A DNA stretch of 64,000 nucleotides from Desulfitobacterium sp038181555. Lineage in GTDB: Bacteria; Bacillota; Desulfitobacteriia; Desulfitobacteriales; Desulfitobacteriaceae. This document shows positions 26,600 to 35,230 of the stretch, in pieces. Location: contig NZ_JBBWUA010000005.1 of NCBI RefSeq assembly GCF_038181555.1, forward strand, positions 1 to 64,000, written 5' to 3'. The notes beneath the pieces were generated by a model. It made no database searches, was not told where the DNA came from, and was given only the letters and a program-made list of their open reading frames with translations. Numbering within the stretch: position 1 is the stretch's first letter; every line of letters begins with the position of its first letter. Both the position numbers and the translations under genes were made by a program.

Positions 26600-28063
26600 T
26601 TATGGATTGTTGCCAATCTCTTCATTTTTTTCTCTCTTTTTGGCCATTTCCCAGTACTTGTCCATCTGATCTAAGGTTAAACTCGGTAATTTCTCTCCTT
26701 CATCCTCTGCTAATTTCACCATTTCTAAGAAACGTCTCTGGAATTTCCCTACCGTCTTACGAACGGCATCTTCAGGATCTAACTTAAGAAATCGGGATAA
26801 ATTGACAAGGGCAAAGAGCGTATCTCCGAATTCTTCTTCAATCCCTTTTCCGTGACCCATAGCCTCTTCTAATTCCTGCAGTTCCTCATAGACCTTGGCC
26901 AGAGGACCTTCAAAATCAGACCAATCAAAACCAAGCTTGGCCACTTTCTTTTGGGTTTTCACCGCCAGCATTAAGGACGGCAACCCTTTAGGAAAATTAA
27001 ACAGCTCCTCTGATCCTTGTTCCCCCTTTTCCTTTTGCTTGATTTGATCCCAATTTTTCAAGACTTCAGTAGAATTCTCCACCTCAATATCCCCAAAAAC
27101 ATGGGGATGGCGACGAATCATCTTCTCAATAATACTGCGTAAAACATCTTGAAACTGGAACTCACCTGCCTCTTGAGCTACTTGGGCATGAAATACTACT
27201 TGCAGTAATAAGTCTCCCAATTCTTCAGCTAAATTATACATATCTTGGGCTTCAATGGCTTCGAGAACTTCATAGCTTTCTTCAACAAGGTAGGGCTTGA
27301 GGGAGGTATGTGTCTGCTCTTGATCCCATGGGCACCCCCCCGGGCTGCGTAGAGTCCTCATGATCTCTAATAGCTTGGTCATCGATATGCCAGCCCGGTG
27401 GGGCGGTAGCACGACTGTAGTCAAATGATCAAAGGTTTGATGATCTAACTCAAACAATTGACACTTCAGCACCTTTTGCAACTTTGTCCCGAGTGCTTGA
27501 ACCACGTAAGCTTCAGCCTCATCTGCGTAAACCTCCATGAGGTCCAACTTCACTTCCGAAGCAATGAGTCCATCATAAACCTGAGGAATAACCAGCCATT
27601 CCCTACCGGTTAGACCACTTTCCTTGAGATCATCATAATTGCGTAGCAAAAACCCTTCCACAGGGTCCATAGGAATCGCCGAAAAAAGCGGGTCAAGAAA
27701 ACTCAAAGCCGGATGAACTTGAATCTCCACTTGGTTGGCTAGCATGTTCACCAGTAACTGAACACTGCGCTCAGCTACCGTCGGATGACCCGGAACAGCA
27801 TAGACCACTTCGGGGTATATGTTACACTCTTTCTCCAAGCGTTTAACAATTCCCTCATAGACCTTTTCAAAGGATTCCTCTTGGTCATAGAGATCATCAA
27901 AGGATTCCACTTGAAGCCCCTCGGCAAGCAGATCTTGGGCACAAGGGTGATTTACGGTCCGAAAAAAAACCCTTTTGGCCTGCTTTATCATTCGATAATC
28001 ACCGAGGGTCATAGATTCCAGTCCTGCCGGACCTAAGCCCACGACATGCAATACGTTACCCAT
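26600..28063 (-). CDS. mazG: fused tetrapyrrole-methylase-like / MazG nucleoside triphosphate pyrophosphohydrolase (YabN)
   Basis: The N-terminal half (about 1-220) is a SAM-dependent tetrapyrrole (corrin/porphyrin) methylase fold with VVGLGPAGLESMTLGDYR and AVPGHPTVAERSV. The C-terminal half is MazG, with SPGGCPWDQEQTH, EESYEVLEAI, EELGDLLLQVVFHAQ and a second metal-site set EEFGDTLFALVN. MazG removes aberrant nucleotides. The fusion is the YabN type. ATG at 28063 has GGGAGG 6 nt upstream. It matches its B. subtilis place. Confidence 0.93.
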   Translation of the reverse strand: MGNVLHVVGLGPAGLESMTLGDYRMIKQAKRVFFRTVNHPCAQDLLAEGLQVESFDDLYDQEESFEKVYEGIVKRLEKECNIYPEVVYAVPGHPTVAERSVQLLVNMLANQVEIQVHPALSFLDPLFSAIPMDPVEGFLLRNYDDLKESGLTGREWLVIPQVYDGLIASEVKLDLMEVYADEAEAYVVQALGTKLQKVLKCQLFELDHQTFDHLTTVVLPPHRAGISMTKLLEIMRTLRSPGGCPWDQEQTHTSLKPYLVEESYEVLEAIEAQDMYNLAEELGDLLLQVVFHAQVAQEAGEFQFQDVLRSIIEKMIRRHPHVFGDIEVENSTEVLKNWDQIKQKEKGEQGSEELFNFPKGLPSLMLAVKTQKKVAKLGFDWSDFEGPLAKVYEELQELEEAMGHGKGIEEEFGDTLFALVNLSRFLKLDPEDAVRKTVGKFQRRFLEMVKLAEDEGEKLPSLTLDQMDKYWEMAKKREKNEEIGNNP

Positions 28064-28154
28064 TAACATCCTCCCGAGTTGATCCATGGCAGACTGCCAC
28101 GGAACTCAACATTTTCCTAAACTTTCCTTATTGATTGTATCACATCTATCCTCG

Positions 28155-28184
28155 CAATAAAAATGAAGCGGCCGATGCCGCTTC
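28155..28184 (-). terminator. intrinsic terminator of spoVT
   Basis: GAAGCGGC and GCCGCTTC pair perfectly over CGAT, followed by ATTTTTATTG on the minus strand, 22 bp after the spoVT stop. Confidence 0.88.
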
Positions 28185-28206
28185 AATCTTAACTCTTTAC
28201 AAGGGA

Positions 28207-28749
28207 CTACTGCTCCATTTGCTTAGCTAAAAAGCCTGCAGCTGTCTCTACTAACTTTAACTCTAGGTCAGCCATTTTGACATTGGGATCCTTTGACATC
28301 AAGATGACGGCTCCAATCGGATCACCCTCGGCGATAATTGGGGCAACCACTTGACTGGTCAGCCTGCTCAGCTCATCCTCCTCATCTTGCTTGCCCTCTC
28401 CAGCTTTAAGTGCGAAGGTCTTACGGTCAGCCATAGCTTGTTCAATGCTGGGCCAAATGGGTTTATTTAAGTACTCTTTTTTAGAAGCTCCTGAGACCGC
28501 GATGATGACATCCCGGTCGGCGATACAGGCAATATGGCCGGTAGCCTCAAAGAGGGAATCAGCATATTCCTTAGCAAAATCGCCCAGTTCACCAATGGGG
28601 GAGTACTTCTTGAGAATGACTTCTCCTTCACGATCGACGAAGATCTCCAAGGGATCGCCCTCTCGAATGCGAAGTGTCCGACGTATTTCTTTTGGAATAA
28701 CAACACGACCAAGATCATCAATTCTTCTAACAATACCTGTTGCTTTCAT
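28207..28749 (-). CDS. spoVT: stage V sporulation protein T, AbrB-type regulator
   Basis: Forespore transcription factor that modulates sigma-G genes. The N-terminal swapped-hairpin AbrB domain is TGIVRRIDDLGRVVIPKEIRRTLRIREGDPLEIFVD cut into its usual strands. A GAF-like C-terminal domain (about 55-178) follows. The 180-aa length is standard. AGGAGGG precedes the ATG. A sigma-G-like promoter lies 140 bp upstream. Confidence 0.96.
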   Translation of the reverse strand: MKATGIVRRIDDLGRVVIPKEIRRTLRIREGDPLEIFVDREGEVILKKYSPIGELGDFAKEYADSLFEATGHIACIADRDVIIAVSGASKKEYLNKPIWPSIEQAMADRKTFALKAGEGKQDEEDELSRLTSQVVAPIIAEGDPIGAVILMSKDPNVKMADLELKLVETAAGFLAKQMEQ

Positions 28750-28888
28750 GGACGCTCTTCCCTCCTTTTGTCATTACGAGCCACCGAGTTTGGGGCCGTT
28801 ACAGACACAGCAAGACCACACTTAAGTAACGAATTTCTGACAACTGTCCTGCCTGTGGAAAATTTTGCGTTGTCTTTAACTTCATAGA

Positions 28889-28919
28889 TAGTATATATCT
28901 GGTCATTCTCTATTATTCA
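28889..28919 (-). promoter_or_regulatory. sigma-G-like promoter of spoVT
   Basis: On the minus strand TGAATA (28914-28919) and TATACTA (28889-28895) are 18 bp apart. The B. subtilis sigma-G consensus is TGAATA-N17/18-CATACTA, so only one base differs. The resulting leader is about 130 nt. Confidence 0.6.
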
Positions 28920-29056
28920 TATTTTTCCATGAAGTTACTCAACTGGATAAGAGAAAGTTTAGAAAAGAAAGCCCCAGAGCAATTTGTTTATAAAACTTAT
29001 TATTATGAGTTTTCAAAAGATAAATCGCTGAATAAAGGAAGTCTGTCAATTAATAC
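28920..29056. other. gap between spoVT promoter and prsA terminator
   Basis: An AT-rich stretch. On the plus strand ATG at 28929 opens a frame of 96 codons with a hydrophilic, protein-like first part, but there is no ribosome-binding site and it runs through the prsA terminator into prsA antisense. I treat it as non-coding or a remnant. Confidence 0.4.
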
Positions 29057-29087
29057 AAAAACGCTTGGATTTACTCCAAGCGTTTTT
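29057..29087 (-). terminator. intrinsic terminator of prsA
   Basis: AAAAACGCTTGGA and TCCAAGCGTTTTT form a 13-bp stem over 5 nt, 28 bp after the prsA stop. The flanking T-runs make it able to work in both directions. Confidence 0.9.
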
Positions 29088-29114
29088 GGGTTATTATGCT
29101 GTGTTGTCCAAATC

Positions 29115-30065
29115 TTAGGTGGCTGGCTTAAATTCTGCGGTATACTCGATATTCCCCTTGGCCTTTTCCCGCAGCTCCGTAAAATAGGACTCGAACTTTT
29201 GGGCCTTCGCATCAGCTAAAGCATCCTTAGCAACTTGGTCCTTGGATGCCTCATAATCGGCTTTGGTGGCTGCTTTGTGGTCTTCTACCAAAATAATATG
29301 ATAACCGAACTCGGATTTTACAGGTGTCGTGGTGTAAGTACCGACTTTTTGGGCGAAAGCAGCAGCTTCAAATTCTGGGACCATCGCACCGCGTCCAAAA
29401 AAGCCTAAGTAGCCACCGGATTCCTTTGATCCTGTATCCGTAGATTTCTCCTTAGCCAGTGTTGCAAAATCCGCTCCCTCTTGCAGCTGGACGACAATCG
29501 CTTTAGCCTCATCTTCAGTATCTACCAAGATGTGACGAGCTTGCACTTGCTCCCCGCTCCCCCCATAGAGGTCTTGATTATTATCAAAAAATGTTTTCTT
29601 TTGCTCATCGGTAACGGTGACATCTTTAGTGATTTCAGCAGATAGAGCAAAGTAATTCCGTACTTCGTCATTGGTCATCGCTTGCTGCTTAAGCCACTCT
29701 TGGTATTTGGCCTCATCGCCCACCATCTTCTTGATATTCTCTTCTTGCTCTAAGATAGCAGGATCATCAGGATTTAAATTTAACTTTTTTGCTTCCTGCA
29801 TCACTAGCTGGGAAGCAATCATCCCCTCAAGAATCTGGCCCTTTACCTGTTTTAATGCTTCTTTACCTTGCTCAGTGCTAAAGTCCATACCCATTCCTTC
29901 ATAGGACTTCTGGACATCGGAGATTCTTGCTTCAAACGCTTCTTGAGTAATAATTTGTCCATTTACTTTAGCAACCCATTGCTCTCCACCTAGGGAAGAA
30001 CAACCTGTTAATAGTAATGCAAAGGATAACGCTCCGGCGATGATTCCCTTCCGGATTTTCTTCAT
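29115..30065 (-). CDS. PrsA-like peptidyl-prolyl isomerase lipoprotein (parvulin type)
   Basis: Extracytoplasmic folding factor. A lipoprotein signal peptide ends LLLTGC22. The SurA-like N-terminal region (about 30-165) precedes a parvulin domain (about 170-265) with ARHILVDTEDEA, GYLGFFGRGAMVPEFEAAAFA and SEFGYHIILVEDH. ATG at 30065 has GGGTGTG upstream. It follows mfd by 38 bp. Named by family, since PrsA and SurA-type paralogues cannot be separated here. Confidence 0.9.
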   Translation of the reverse strand: MKKIRKGIIAGALSFALLLTGCSSLGGEQWVAKVNGQIITQEAFEARISDVQKSYEGMGMDFSTEQGKEALKQVKGQILEGMIASQLVMQEAKKLNLNPDDPAILEQEENIKKMVGDEAKYQEWLKQQAMTNDEVRNYFALSAEITKDVTVTDEQKKTFFDNNQDLYGGSGEQVQARHILVDTEDEAKAIVVQLQEGADFATLAKEKSTDTGSKESGGYLGFFGRGAMVPEFEAAAFAQKVGTYTTTPVKSEFGYHIILVEDHKAATKADYEASKDQVAKDALADAKAQKFESYFTELREKAKGNIEYTAEFKPAT

Positions 30066-30103
30066 GATTACACACCCTTTCGTATCCACTAAAAGCAATT
30101 ATA

Positions 30104-33100
30104 TCAGGATGCAGTTTTTGAGGCAATACCACTAAATACCATCAATATCTTATGAACTGCTTCCAAAACTTCTTCCTGAACTACAGATCGGAGACGTAGT
30201 TTTATCTCTAGATTACTATTGGCAGAGGTGCCAAAGGAGATCGGATAAGGAGATTCGGTGGCCATCGTCATGAGCGTTTCTCCGGAAATTCCCGGATCGA
30301 CTGCGAAACGGAACACAACCTGTTGTTTAACCTGTTGGATTTGTTCAATTTTTAGAGCGGATGCATACCATTTAATCCGGACAATCTTCAAGAGATTCTC
30401 AACCTCCCGTGGGGGGGCTCCGAAGCGGTCAATCAATTCATCAATCATGGAGCTGAGATCCTCTTCGTTATCAATGGAAATCATCCGCTGATAGAGCGCC
30501 GCCTTTAATTTACGCTCCCCAACATAGCTATCCGGCAAATAAGCATCCACCGAAACCTCAATACTGGTCTCGATCTTCTCCTCTACTTTTTCGCCCTTAA
30601 TCTCTTGAACGGCTTCTTTAAGCATCTGGCTATAGAGCTCAAAGCCTAATGCAGCCAAATGTCCGTGCTGTTGAGCACCAATCAGGTTACCCGCCCCGCG
30701 GATTTCCAAATCTCGCATGGCAATTTTTAACCCGGAACCAAACTCGGTAAACTCTCGAATAGCTGCCAAGCGCTTTTCCGCTACTTCCGATAAAACTTTT
30801 TGCGGCTTATATAAAAAATAGGAATAGGCCTTTCTGTTCGAACGTCCGACCCGCCCCCGCAGCTGATAAAGCTGGCCGAGGCCGAGGCGGTCTGCTTCAT
30901 CAATAATCAGGGTGTTGACATTGGGCATATCCAAGCCCGTCTCGATGATGGTGGTGCATACTAAAACATCGCTTTCCTGCTCGAGGAAATTCATCATTTC
31001 TCGCTCTAATTCTTTTTCGCTCATCTGCCCATGAGCTATTCCATATCGAGCCTCGGGTACGAGCTGGCTTAGGAAGCGAACGACCTGATCCATATCCTCC
31101 ACCCGGTTATGGACGAAAAACACTTGACCGCCCCGTTGAATTTCCCTGCGGATGGCTTCTCGTACCACATCCGGACGGAATTCCGCTACATATGTTTGCA
31201 CAGGAAAACGATCTTCCGGAGGGGTATCAATGACACTGAGATCTCTCACCCCTACCAAGGACATATGCAAGGTACGAGGAATGGGAGTAGCCGACAAGGT
31301 CAGGACGTCCACATTGGTCTTCAGGGTTTTTAGTTTTTCCTTATGGGCAACCCCAAACCTCTGTTCTTCATCAACAATCAACAGTCCCAAGTCCTTAAAC
31401 TTAATGGAATCCGAGACCAGTTTATGAGTCCCTACCACAATATCGATAGCGCCTTCCTTCAAACCCTGCAGAATCAACTTTTGTTCCTTTGGGGTGCGAA
31501 AACGACTCAACATCTGAATACTTACTGGGTAACCCATGAACCGCTCCAGAAAGGTGTTGTAATGCTGCTGGGCAAGGATGGTCGTAGGAACCAACACAGC
31601 CACCTGCTTGCTATCCATCACGGCTTTAAAGGCCGCTCGCAAGGCCACCTCGGTCTTGCCATAACCCACATCCCCACAAAGCAAGCGATCCATGGGGCGT
31701 TTGCGCATCATATCTTCCTTAACCTCAATGATACATTGCATCTGATCAGGCGTCTCTTGGTAAGGGAACTTCTCTTCAAATTCCTGCTGCCAGACATTAT
31801 CGACCGAAAATGCATACCCCTGAGTAGCTTCTCGTTGAGCGTAGAGCTTGACAAGGTCAAAGGCCATCTCTTTGATGGCATTTTTAGCTTTCGCCTTAAC
31901 TCTTTTCCACTCAGAACCGCCCAGCTTATAAAGCTTCGGCAGGGTATCGGCATCTCCACCCAGATACTTTTGCAGAAGGTTCAGCTGATCGAGAGGAACA
32001 TAAAGCTTATCCTGGCCTGCATATTTTACGCTAAAATAATCTTTTTCGACTCCTCCCACAGCAATCCGTTCGATTCCCATGAACTGCCCGATACCATGTT
32101 GGACATGAACCACATAGTCCCCCGGCTTTAGATCGGAAAATTGTAAGCGCTGCCCTGTTTTCTCCGGTGCCTTTTTGCGTTGGGAAGTCCCTTTGCGCTC
32201 CCGTTTATAAATCTCTGCTTCGCTGAGGACGATTAGCTTACTTAAGGGGAGCTCGAAGCCCTGATCGATGGAGGAGGCATGAACATACACCCCTCCTTCT
32301 TGGACCCCTTCCTGAAGTCCCTGCTTCTTGGCTAAAGCCCCTCGATCCCTCAAGCCCTGTAGCATCCGTTCAGCATGCTCCTCATCCCCGACGAACAGAG
32401 AGATGATGTGCCCGGATTTTTGCCAAAGATCGATTTCATCGACCAAAACACCGGTTTTACCCATGAATCCGGTCAAAGGACGAGCTGTCGAGTTATAGAT
32501 TCGCTTCGGCGTAACCCCAGGAATTTGCCGAGGCAAAGTGGAAAGCACAATGAGAGGATGCCCTTCTCCATCCTTTAAGAGCTGTTCATAGGTTACGAAT
32601 TGAGCCTCCGGACTTAAGAACTCCTCCCCTTTTGCTAAAGCCCGCGTATATTCCTCCAGTCTTTCCTTCTGTTGGAACTCAAGCTGTTCTTTCAGTCGTA
32701 AGGGTTCATCTAAAATCAAATAACAATCCTTAGAAAGCAAAGAGAAAAATGTTTGCAGAGGCTCCTCAAGGAGACTGAGATAGGGATAGATTGATTCATC
32801 TAAGTGACCGAGCTTCAAGCGCTCTTCAATCTTCTGGGCCTGCTTCATAACCAGCTCAGCTACCTCAGACCGACCGTTGCGATTCAAGCGTCCTGCTGCC
32901 TTCCTAGCCTGTGCACGAACCTCCCAGGTGAGCTTCTCGAACTCCTCAGGGCGAATCACCATCTCTACAGCAGGGGCAATTTTGACACTTTTTAAGGTTT
33001 CAGTGGATTTTTGAGTCTCGAGATCAAAGACACGTATGGAATCCACTTCGTCATCGAAAAACTCGACCCTTAAGGGCTCCCCGTCGAGAGGAGCAATATC

Positions 33101-33673
33101 CATGATGCCACCCCGGATGGCAAACTGACCCTTGCCATCCACCACATCGAGGCGTTCATACCCTGCGGTGATTAAATTATGGGTCAGCTCCTGTAAGTTA
33201 TAGGAGACCCCTTCCTTTAACTCCAGGGTATACTCCTGCCAGCGGGTGGATGAAAACATCCGCTGCTCCACCGCCAGCACAGGGGCAACGACCGTACATT
33301 GATTATCCTCGGCTAAACGATTTAAAACCTTAATCCTCTCGATGGTGGTTTCACGACTTTTACCAAGGACCTCAAAGGGCAACCAGTCTGTGGCCGGAAA
33401 ATAAAGCACAGATTCCTCTGGGAGCCAAGTACGCAAATCATTAACCCACTTTTGCGCAAGATCCTCGGAATAGGTGAGGATCAAGCCCGGTTTACCCTTC
33501 TTTAATAGCTGAGAAGCGAAAGCGGGCTTCTGACTTCCTGTTAAGTTATAAATCATTTGCGGCCATTCCTGATAGGAAATCGCCTTTTCCACTGCTTCAA
33601 TATCGAAGCCTAAACGCAAATAGTGGTTGAGGGTTCTCAAAAAATCCTTCCTTTCAGGGCAATGCAAAACCAT
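30104..33673 (-). CDS. mfd: transcription-repair coupling factor Mfd
   Basis: Removes RNA polymerase stalled at lesions and recruits UvrA. In order: UvrB-like domains (about 1-350), RNA polymerase-interacting domain with LKPGDYVVHVQHGIGQFMGIE (about 490-560), superfamily 2 helicase domains with Walker A GDVGYGKTEVA, DEEQRFG and TATPIPRTLHMS, and the C-terminal TRCF domain. The ATG at 33673 has no clear site. A TTG at 33640 has AAGGAAGGA close upstream and may be the true start, giving 1178 aa. Confidence 0.96.
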   Translation of the reverse strand: MVLHCPERKDFLRTLNHYLRLGFDIEAVEKAISYQEWPQMIYNLTGSQKPAFASQLLKKGKPGLILTYSEDLAQKWVNDLRTWLPEESVLYFPATDWLPFEVLGKSRETTIERIKVLNRLAEDNQCTVVAPVLAVEQRMFSSTRWQEYTLELKEGVSYNLQELTHNLITAGYERLDVVDGKGQFAIRGGIMDIAPLDGEPLRVEFFDDEVDSIRVFDLETQKSTETLKSVKIAPAVEMVIRPEEFEKLTWEVRAQARKAAGRLNRNGRSEVAELVMKQAQKIEERLKLGHLDESIYPYLSLLEEPLQTFFSLLSKDCYLILDEPLRLKEQLEFQQKERLEEYTRALAKGEEFLSPEAQFVTYEQLLKDGEGHPLIVLSTLPRQIPGVTPKRIYNSTARPLTGFMGKTGVLVDEIDLWQKSGHIISLFVGDEEHAERMLQGLRDRGALAKKQGLQEGVQEGGVYVHASSIDQGFELPLSKLIVLSEAEIYKRERKGTSQRKKAPEKTGQRLQFSDLKPGDYVVHVQHGIGQFMGIERIAVGGVEKDYFSVKYAGQDKLYVPLDQLNLLQKYLGGDADTLPKLYKLGGSEWKRVKAKAKNAIKEMAFDLVKLYAQREATQGYAFSVDNVWQQEFEEKFPYQETPDQMQCIIEVKEDMMRKRPMDRLLCGDVGYGKTEVALRAAFKAVMDSKQVAVLVPTTILAQQHYNTFLERFMGYPVSIQMLSRFRTPKEQKLILQGLKEGAIDIVVGTHKLVSDSIKFKDLGLLIVDEEQRFGVAHKEKLKTLKTNVDVLTLSATPIPRTLHMSLVGVRDLSVIDTPPEDRFPVQTYVAEFRPDVVREAIRREIQRGGQVFFVHNRVEDMDQVVRFLSQLVPEARYGIAHGQMSEKELEREMMNFLEQESDVLVCTTIIETGLDMPNVNTLIIDEADRLGLGQLYQLRGRVGRSNRKAYSYFLYKPQKVLSEVAEKRLAAIREFTEFGSGLKIAMRDLEIRGAGNLIGAQQHGHLAALGFELYSQMLKEAVQEIKGEKVEEKIETSIEVSVDAYLPDSYVGERKLKAALYQRMISIDNEEDLSSMIDELIDRFGAPPREVENLLKIVRIKWYASALKIEQIQQVKQQVVFRFAVDPGISGETLMTMATESPYPISFGTSANSNLEIKLRLRSVVQEEVLEAVHKILMVFSGIASKTAS

Positions 33674-33741
33674 GGACGTCCGCTTAGGGGACCCCCATAG
33701 TGCCTAATTTAAAGTGTTGTTCGTGCGAGAGTGAACAAAGG

Positions 33742-33778
33742 CAAAAATAGGCTGATTCCGTGACGCTCATAAGCAGCC
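33742..33778 (-). terminator. possible terminator directly after fin
   Basis: GGCTG and CAGCC arms, beginning at the fin stop codon, are followed by TATTTTTGCC on the minus strand. The stem is short, so some transcription could continue into mfd. Confidence 0.4.
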
Positions 33779-33954
33779 TAGTTTAAACGCCGGAACTCAC
33801 CGACTTCCAGTTCGCTCATACAATCTGGGCAAAGAGCGTAAGCCACATTCCCGGTGATATTTATTATAGAGTCCTGCTGTCCCGAGGTCAAGTCATCCAG
33901 CTCCAACTCTCCCAAGACATGATCACAAACCTGGCAAACTCTCATAACCAGCAT
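33778..33954 (-). CDS. fin: small zinc-ribbon protein, probable anti-sigma-F factor Fin (YabK) homologue
   Basis: A 58-codon gene beginning MLVMRVCQVCDHVLGELE with an ideal AGGAGGTG 5 nt before the ATG. Two CxxC pairs (C7/C10 and C42/C45, LCPDCMSELE) flank a short middle part. Spacing of the pairs, the VLGELE and LCPDCMSELE contexts and the place directly upstream of mfd match B. subtilis Fin, which binds sigma-F and helps the switch to sigma-G. The protein is shorter than the 76-aa B. subtilis form. The ribosome-binding site is inside a perfect hairpin. Confidence 0.75.
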   Translation of the reverse strand: MLVMRVCQVCDHVLGELELDDLTSGQQDSIINITGNVAYALCPDCMSELEVGEFRRLN

Positions 33955-33959
33955 GAAAA

Positions 33960-33991
33960 CACCTCCTAGGCATAGGTTTACCTAGGAGGTG
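33960..33991 (-). promoter_or_regulatory. perfect hairpin that buries the fin ribosome-binding site
   Basis: CACCTCCTAGG (first arm in the transcript) pairs with all 11 bases of CCTAGGAGGTG, with a 10-nt loop. The second arm contains the entire AGGAGGTG of fin. TTTTC follows before the ATG. It could block translation or, with a short T-run, act as a weak terminator for the upstream acetyltransferase gene. Confidence 0.65.
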
Positions 33992-34059
33992 AAGTGTTAT
34001 TCATCGGAAGCTATCTTAGCCACCTTATGACCGTAGCGTCATTGCACTAAAGCCACGAT

Positions 34060-34566
34060 CTAGTTCTTAAATTCCCTAGCTAATTGATCTAGTGCAGTAT
34101 CATAAACTCGATATACAGTCCAGTCATCCATAGGCACCGCTCCGATTCGCTTATAGAATCCAATAGAGGACTTATTCCAATCCAAACACCACCACTCTAA
34201 TCTTCCGCATTTTCTTTCTAAGGCAAGTTTAGCTAGAAAAGAGAGGATTATCCGTCCAATTCCCTTACCCCTCACTTCCGGTTGAACATACAAATCTTCT
34301 AGGTAGATGCCTGGTCTCCCTAAAAAGGTAGAAAAGTTGTGAAAGAACAAAGCAAAGGCCACTGGCTTTTCTTGATATTCACCAATAATTACCTCAGCTA
34401 TTTTTCGCTCAAATAAGGACTTTTTGAGTATTTCTTCAGTAGCCACTACTTCATGTAATAGCTTCTCATACTCCGCTAATTCTTTTATGAATTTTAAGAT
34501 CAAAGGGACATCATACTCTTCTGCCAATCTTAACTTTAAATCAGGTAGATTAGTTTCTATCGTCAT
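34060..34566 (-). CDS. GNAT family N-acetyltransferase (diamine/thialysine acetyltransferase-like)
   Basis: A 168-aa acetyltransferase with the acetyl-CoA loop VQPEVRGKGIGRIILSFL and the long IKELAEYEKL, FHNFSTFLGRPGIYLEDLYV and WWCLDWNKSSIGFYKRIGA stretches that resemble spermidine/spermine and thialysine N-acetyltransferases. The substrate is not proven. GGAGAAG precedes the ATG. The gene lies in the accessory block between the pth and fin backbone genes. Confidence 0.85.
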   Translation of the reverse strand: MTIETNLPDLKLRLAEEYDVPLILKFIKELAEYEKLLHEVVATEEILKKSLFERKIAEVIIGEYQEKPVAFALFFHNFSTFLGRPGIYLEDLYVQPEVRGKGIGRIILSFLAKLALERKCGRLEWWCLDWNKSSIGFYKRIGAVPMDDWTVYRVYDTALDQLAREFKN

Positions 34567-34610
34567 TGCTTTACTTCTCCTAAAAAAGTTATTATCTCAT
34601 GCTAGGACAA

Positions 34611-34638
34611 ACCCGTTGCAATCGTTGTCGCAACGGGT
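34611..34638 (-). terminator. probable terminator of the ArsC-like gene
   Basis: ACCCGTTGC and GCAACGGGT pair over 10 nt, followed by TTTGTCC on the minus strand, 44 bp after the stop. The T-run is short. Confidence 0.55.
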
Positions 34639-34681
34639 CGAATTTTCTTATAGGATTACAACATAATTAATCTCAGCCAGC

Positions 34682-35032
34682 TTATGCTTGCAAAGTAACC
34701 CACTCATCTTCTTTAAAGCCAACTCTTACGAAGTCCTTATCCACTAAGATCGGACGCTTCACTAACATCCCATCAGAAGCCAAAAGAGCAAACTGCTCGT
34801 CCTCACTCATGGTGACAAGGCGATCTTTAAGATTCAATGCTTTGTACTGCTGCCCACTGGTATTAAAGAAACGCTTCAAAGGCAAGCCGCTCGCAGCATG
34901 CCACCGACGCAACTCCTCTAAGGTAGGATTATCACCTTTAATATCACGCACTTCGTAGGCGATTCCCTTTTCCTCCAGCCATTTCTTCGCTTTTTGACAC
35001 GTCGTGCAGCGCGCATAACATATAAATACCAT
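34682..35032 (-). CDS. ArsC/Spx/YffB-family thioredoxin-fold protein
   Basis: A 116-aa thioredoxin-like fold with an N-terminal CTTC (C9-C12 region of CYARCTTCQKAK) and the family C-terminus LLASDGMLVKRPILVDKDFVRVGFKEDEW. This matches the arsenate-reductase-related YffB/Spx group. True arsenate reduction or RNA polymerase binding cannot be claimed from sequence. AAGGGAG lies upstream of the ATG. Confidence 0.85.
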   Translation of the reverse strand: MVFICYARCTTCQKAKKWLEEKGIAYEVRDIKGDNPTLEELRRWHAASGLPLKRFFNTSGQQYKALNLKDRLVTMSEDEQFALLASDGMLVKRPILVDKDFVRVGFKEDEWVTLQA

Positions 35033-35152
35033 CTAAAGATTCTCCCTTCAGTTCAAATTCCCAAACATAGAATGTAGATAAAAATAATTAGTATTATTTT
35101 CTTCTTCTCTTTTCGCTAATCCTGCCTGCAATAGCCAAGAATCATATAAGAC

Positions 35153-35180
35153 TATATTTAATCCATCATTTCGCCGATAA
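35153..35180 (+). promoter_or_regulatory. sigma-D/sigma-28-like promoter of the EF-hand gene
   Basis: GCCGATAA (35173-35180) matches seven of eight bases of the motility sigma factor -10 GCCGATAT. TATA, three of four of TAAA, lies 16 bp upstream. Start would be near 35187, about 45 nt before the ATG. Confidence 0.4.
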
Positions 35181-35230
35181 CATAGATAAGGGTTATTTAA
35201 GGATGAAAGCAACGACAAGGAGGTCGCCCT

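Noticed and set aside
28929..29219. Plus-strand frame of 96 codons with a protein-like start
   Set aside because: It has no ribosome-binding site and runs across the prsA terminator into prsA antisense. Its first 40 codons might be a remnant.
31343..32131. Plus-strand frame of 262 codons
   Set aside because: It is wholly antisense to the helicase part of mfd, whose conserved motifs leave no doubt about the coding strand.
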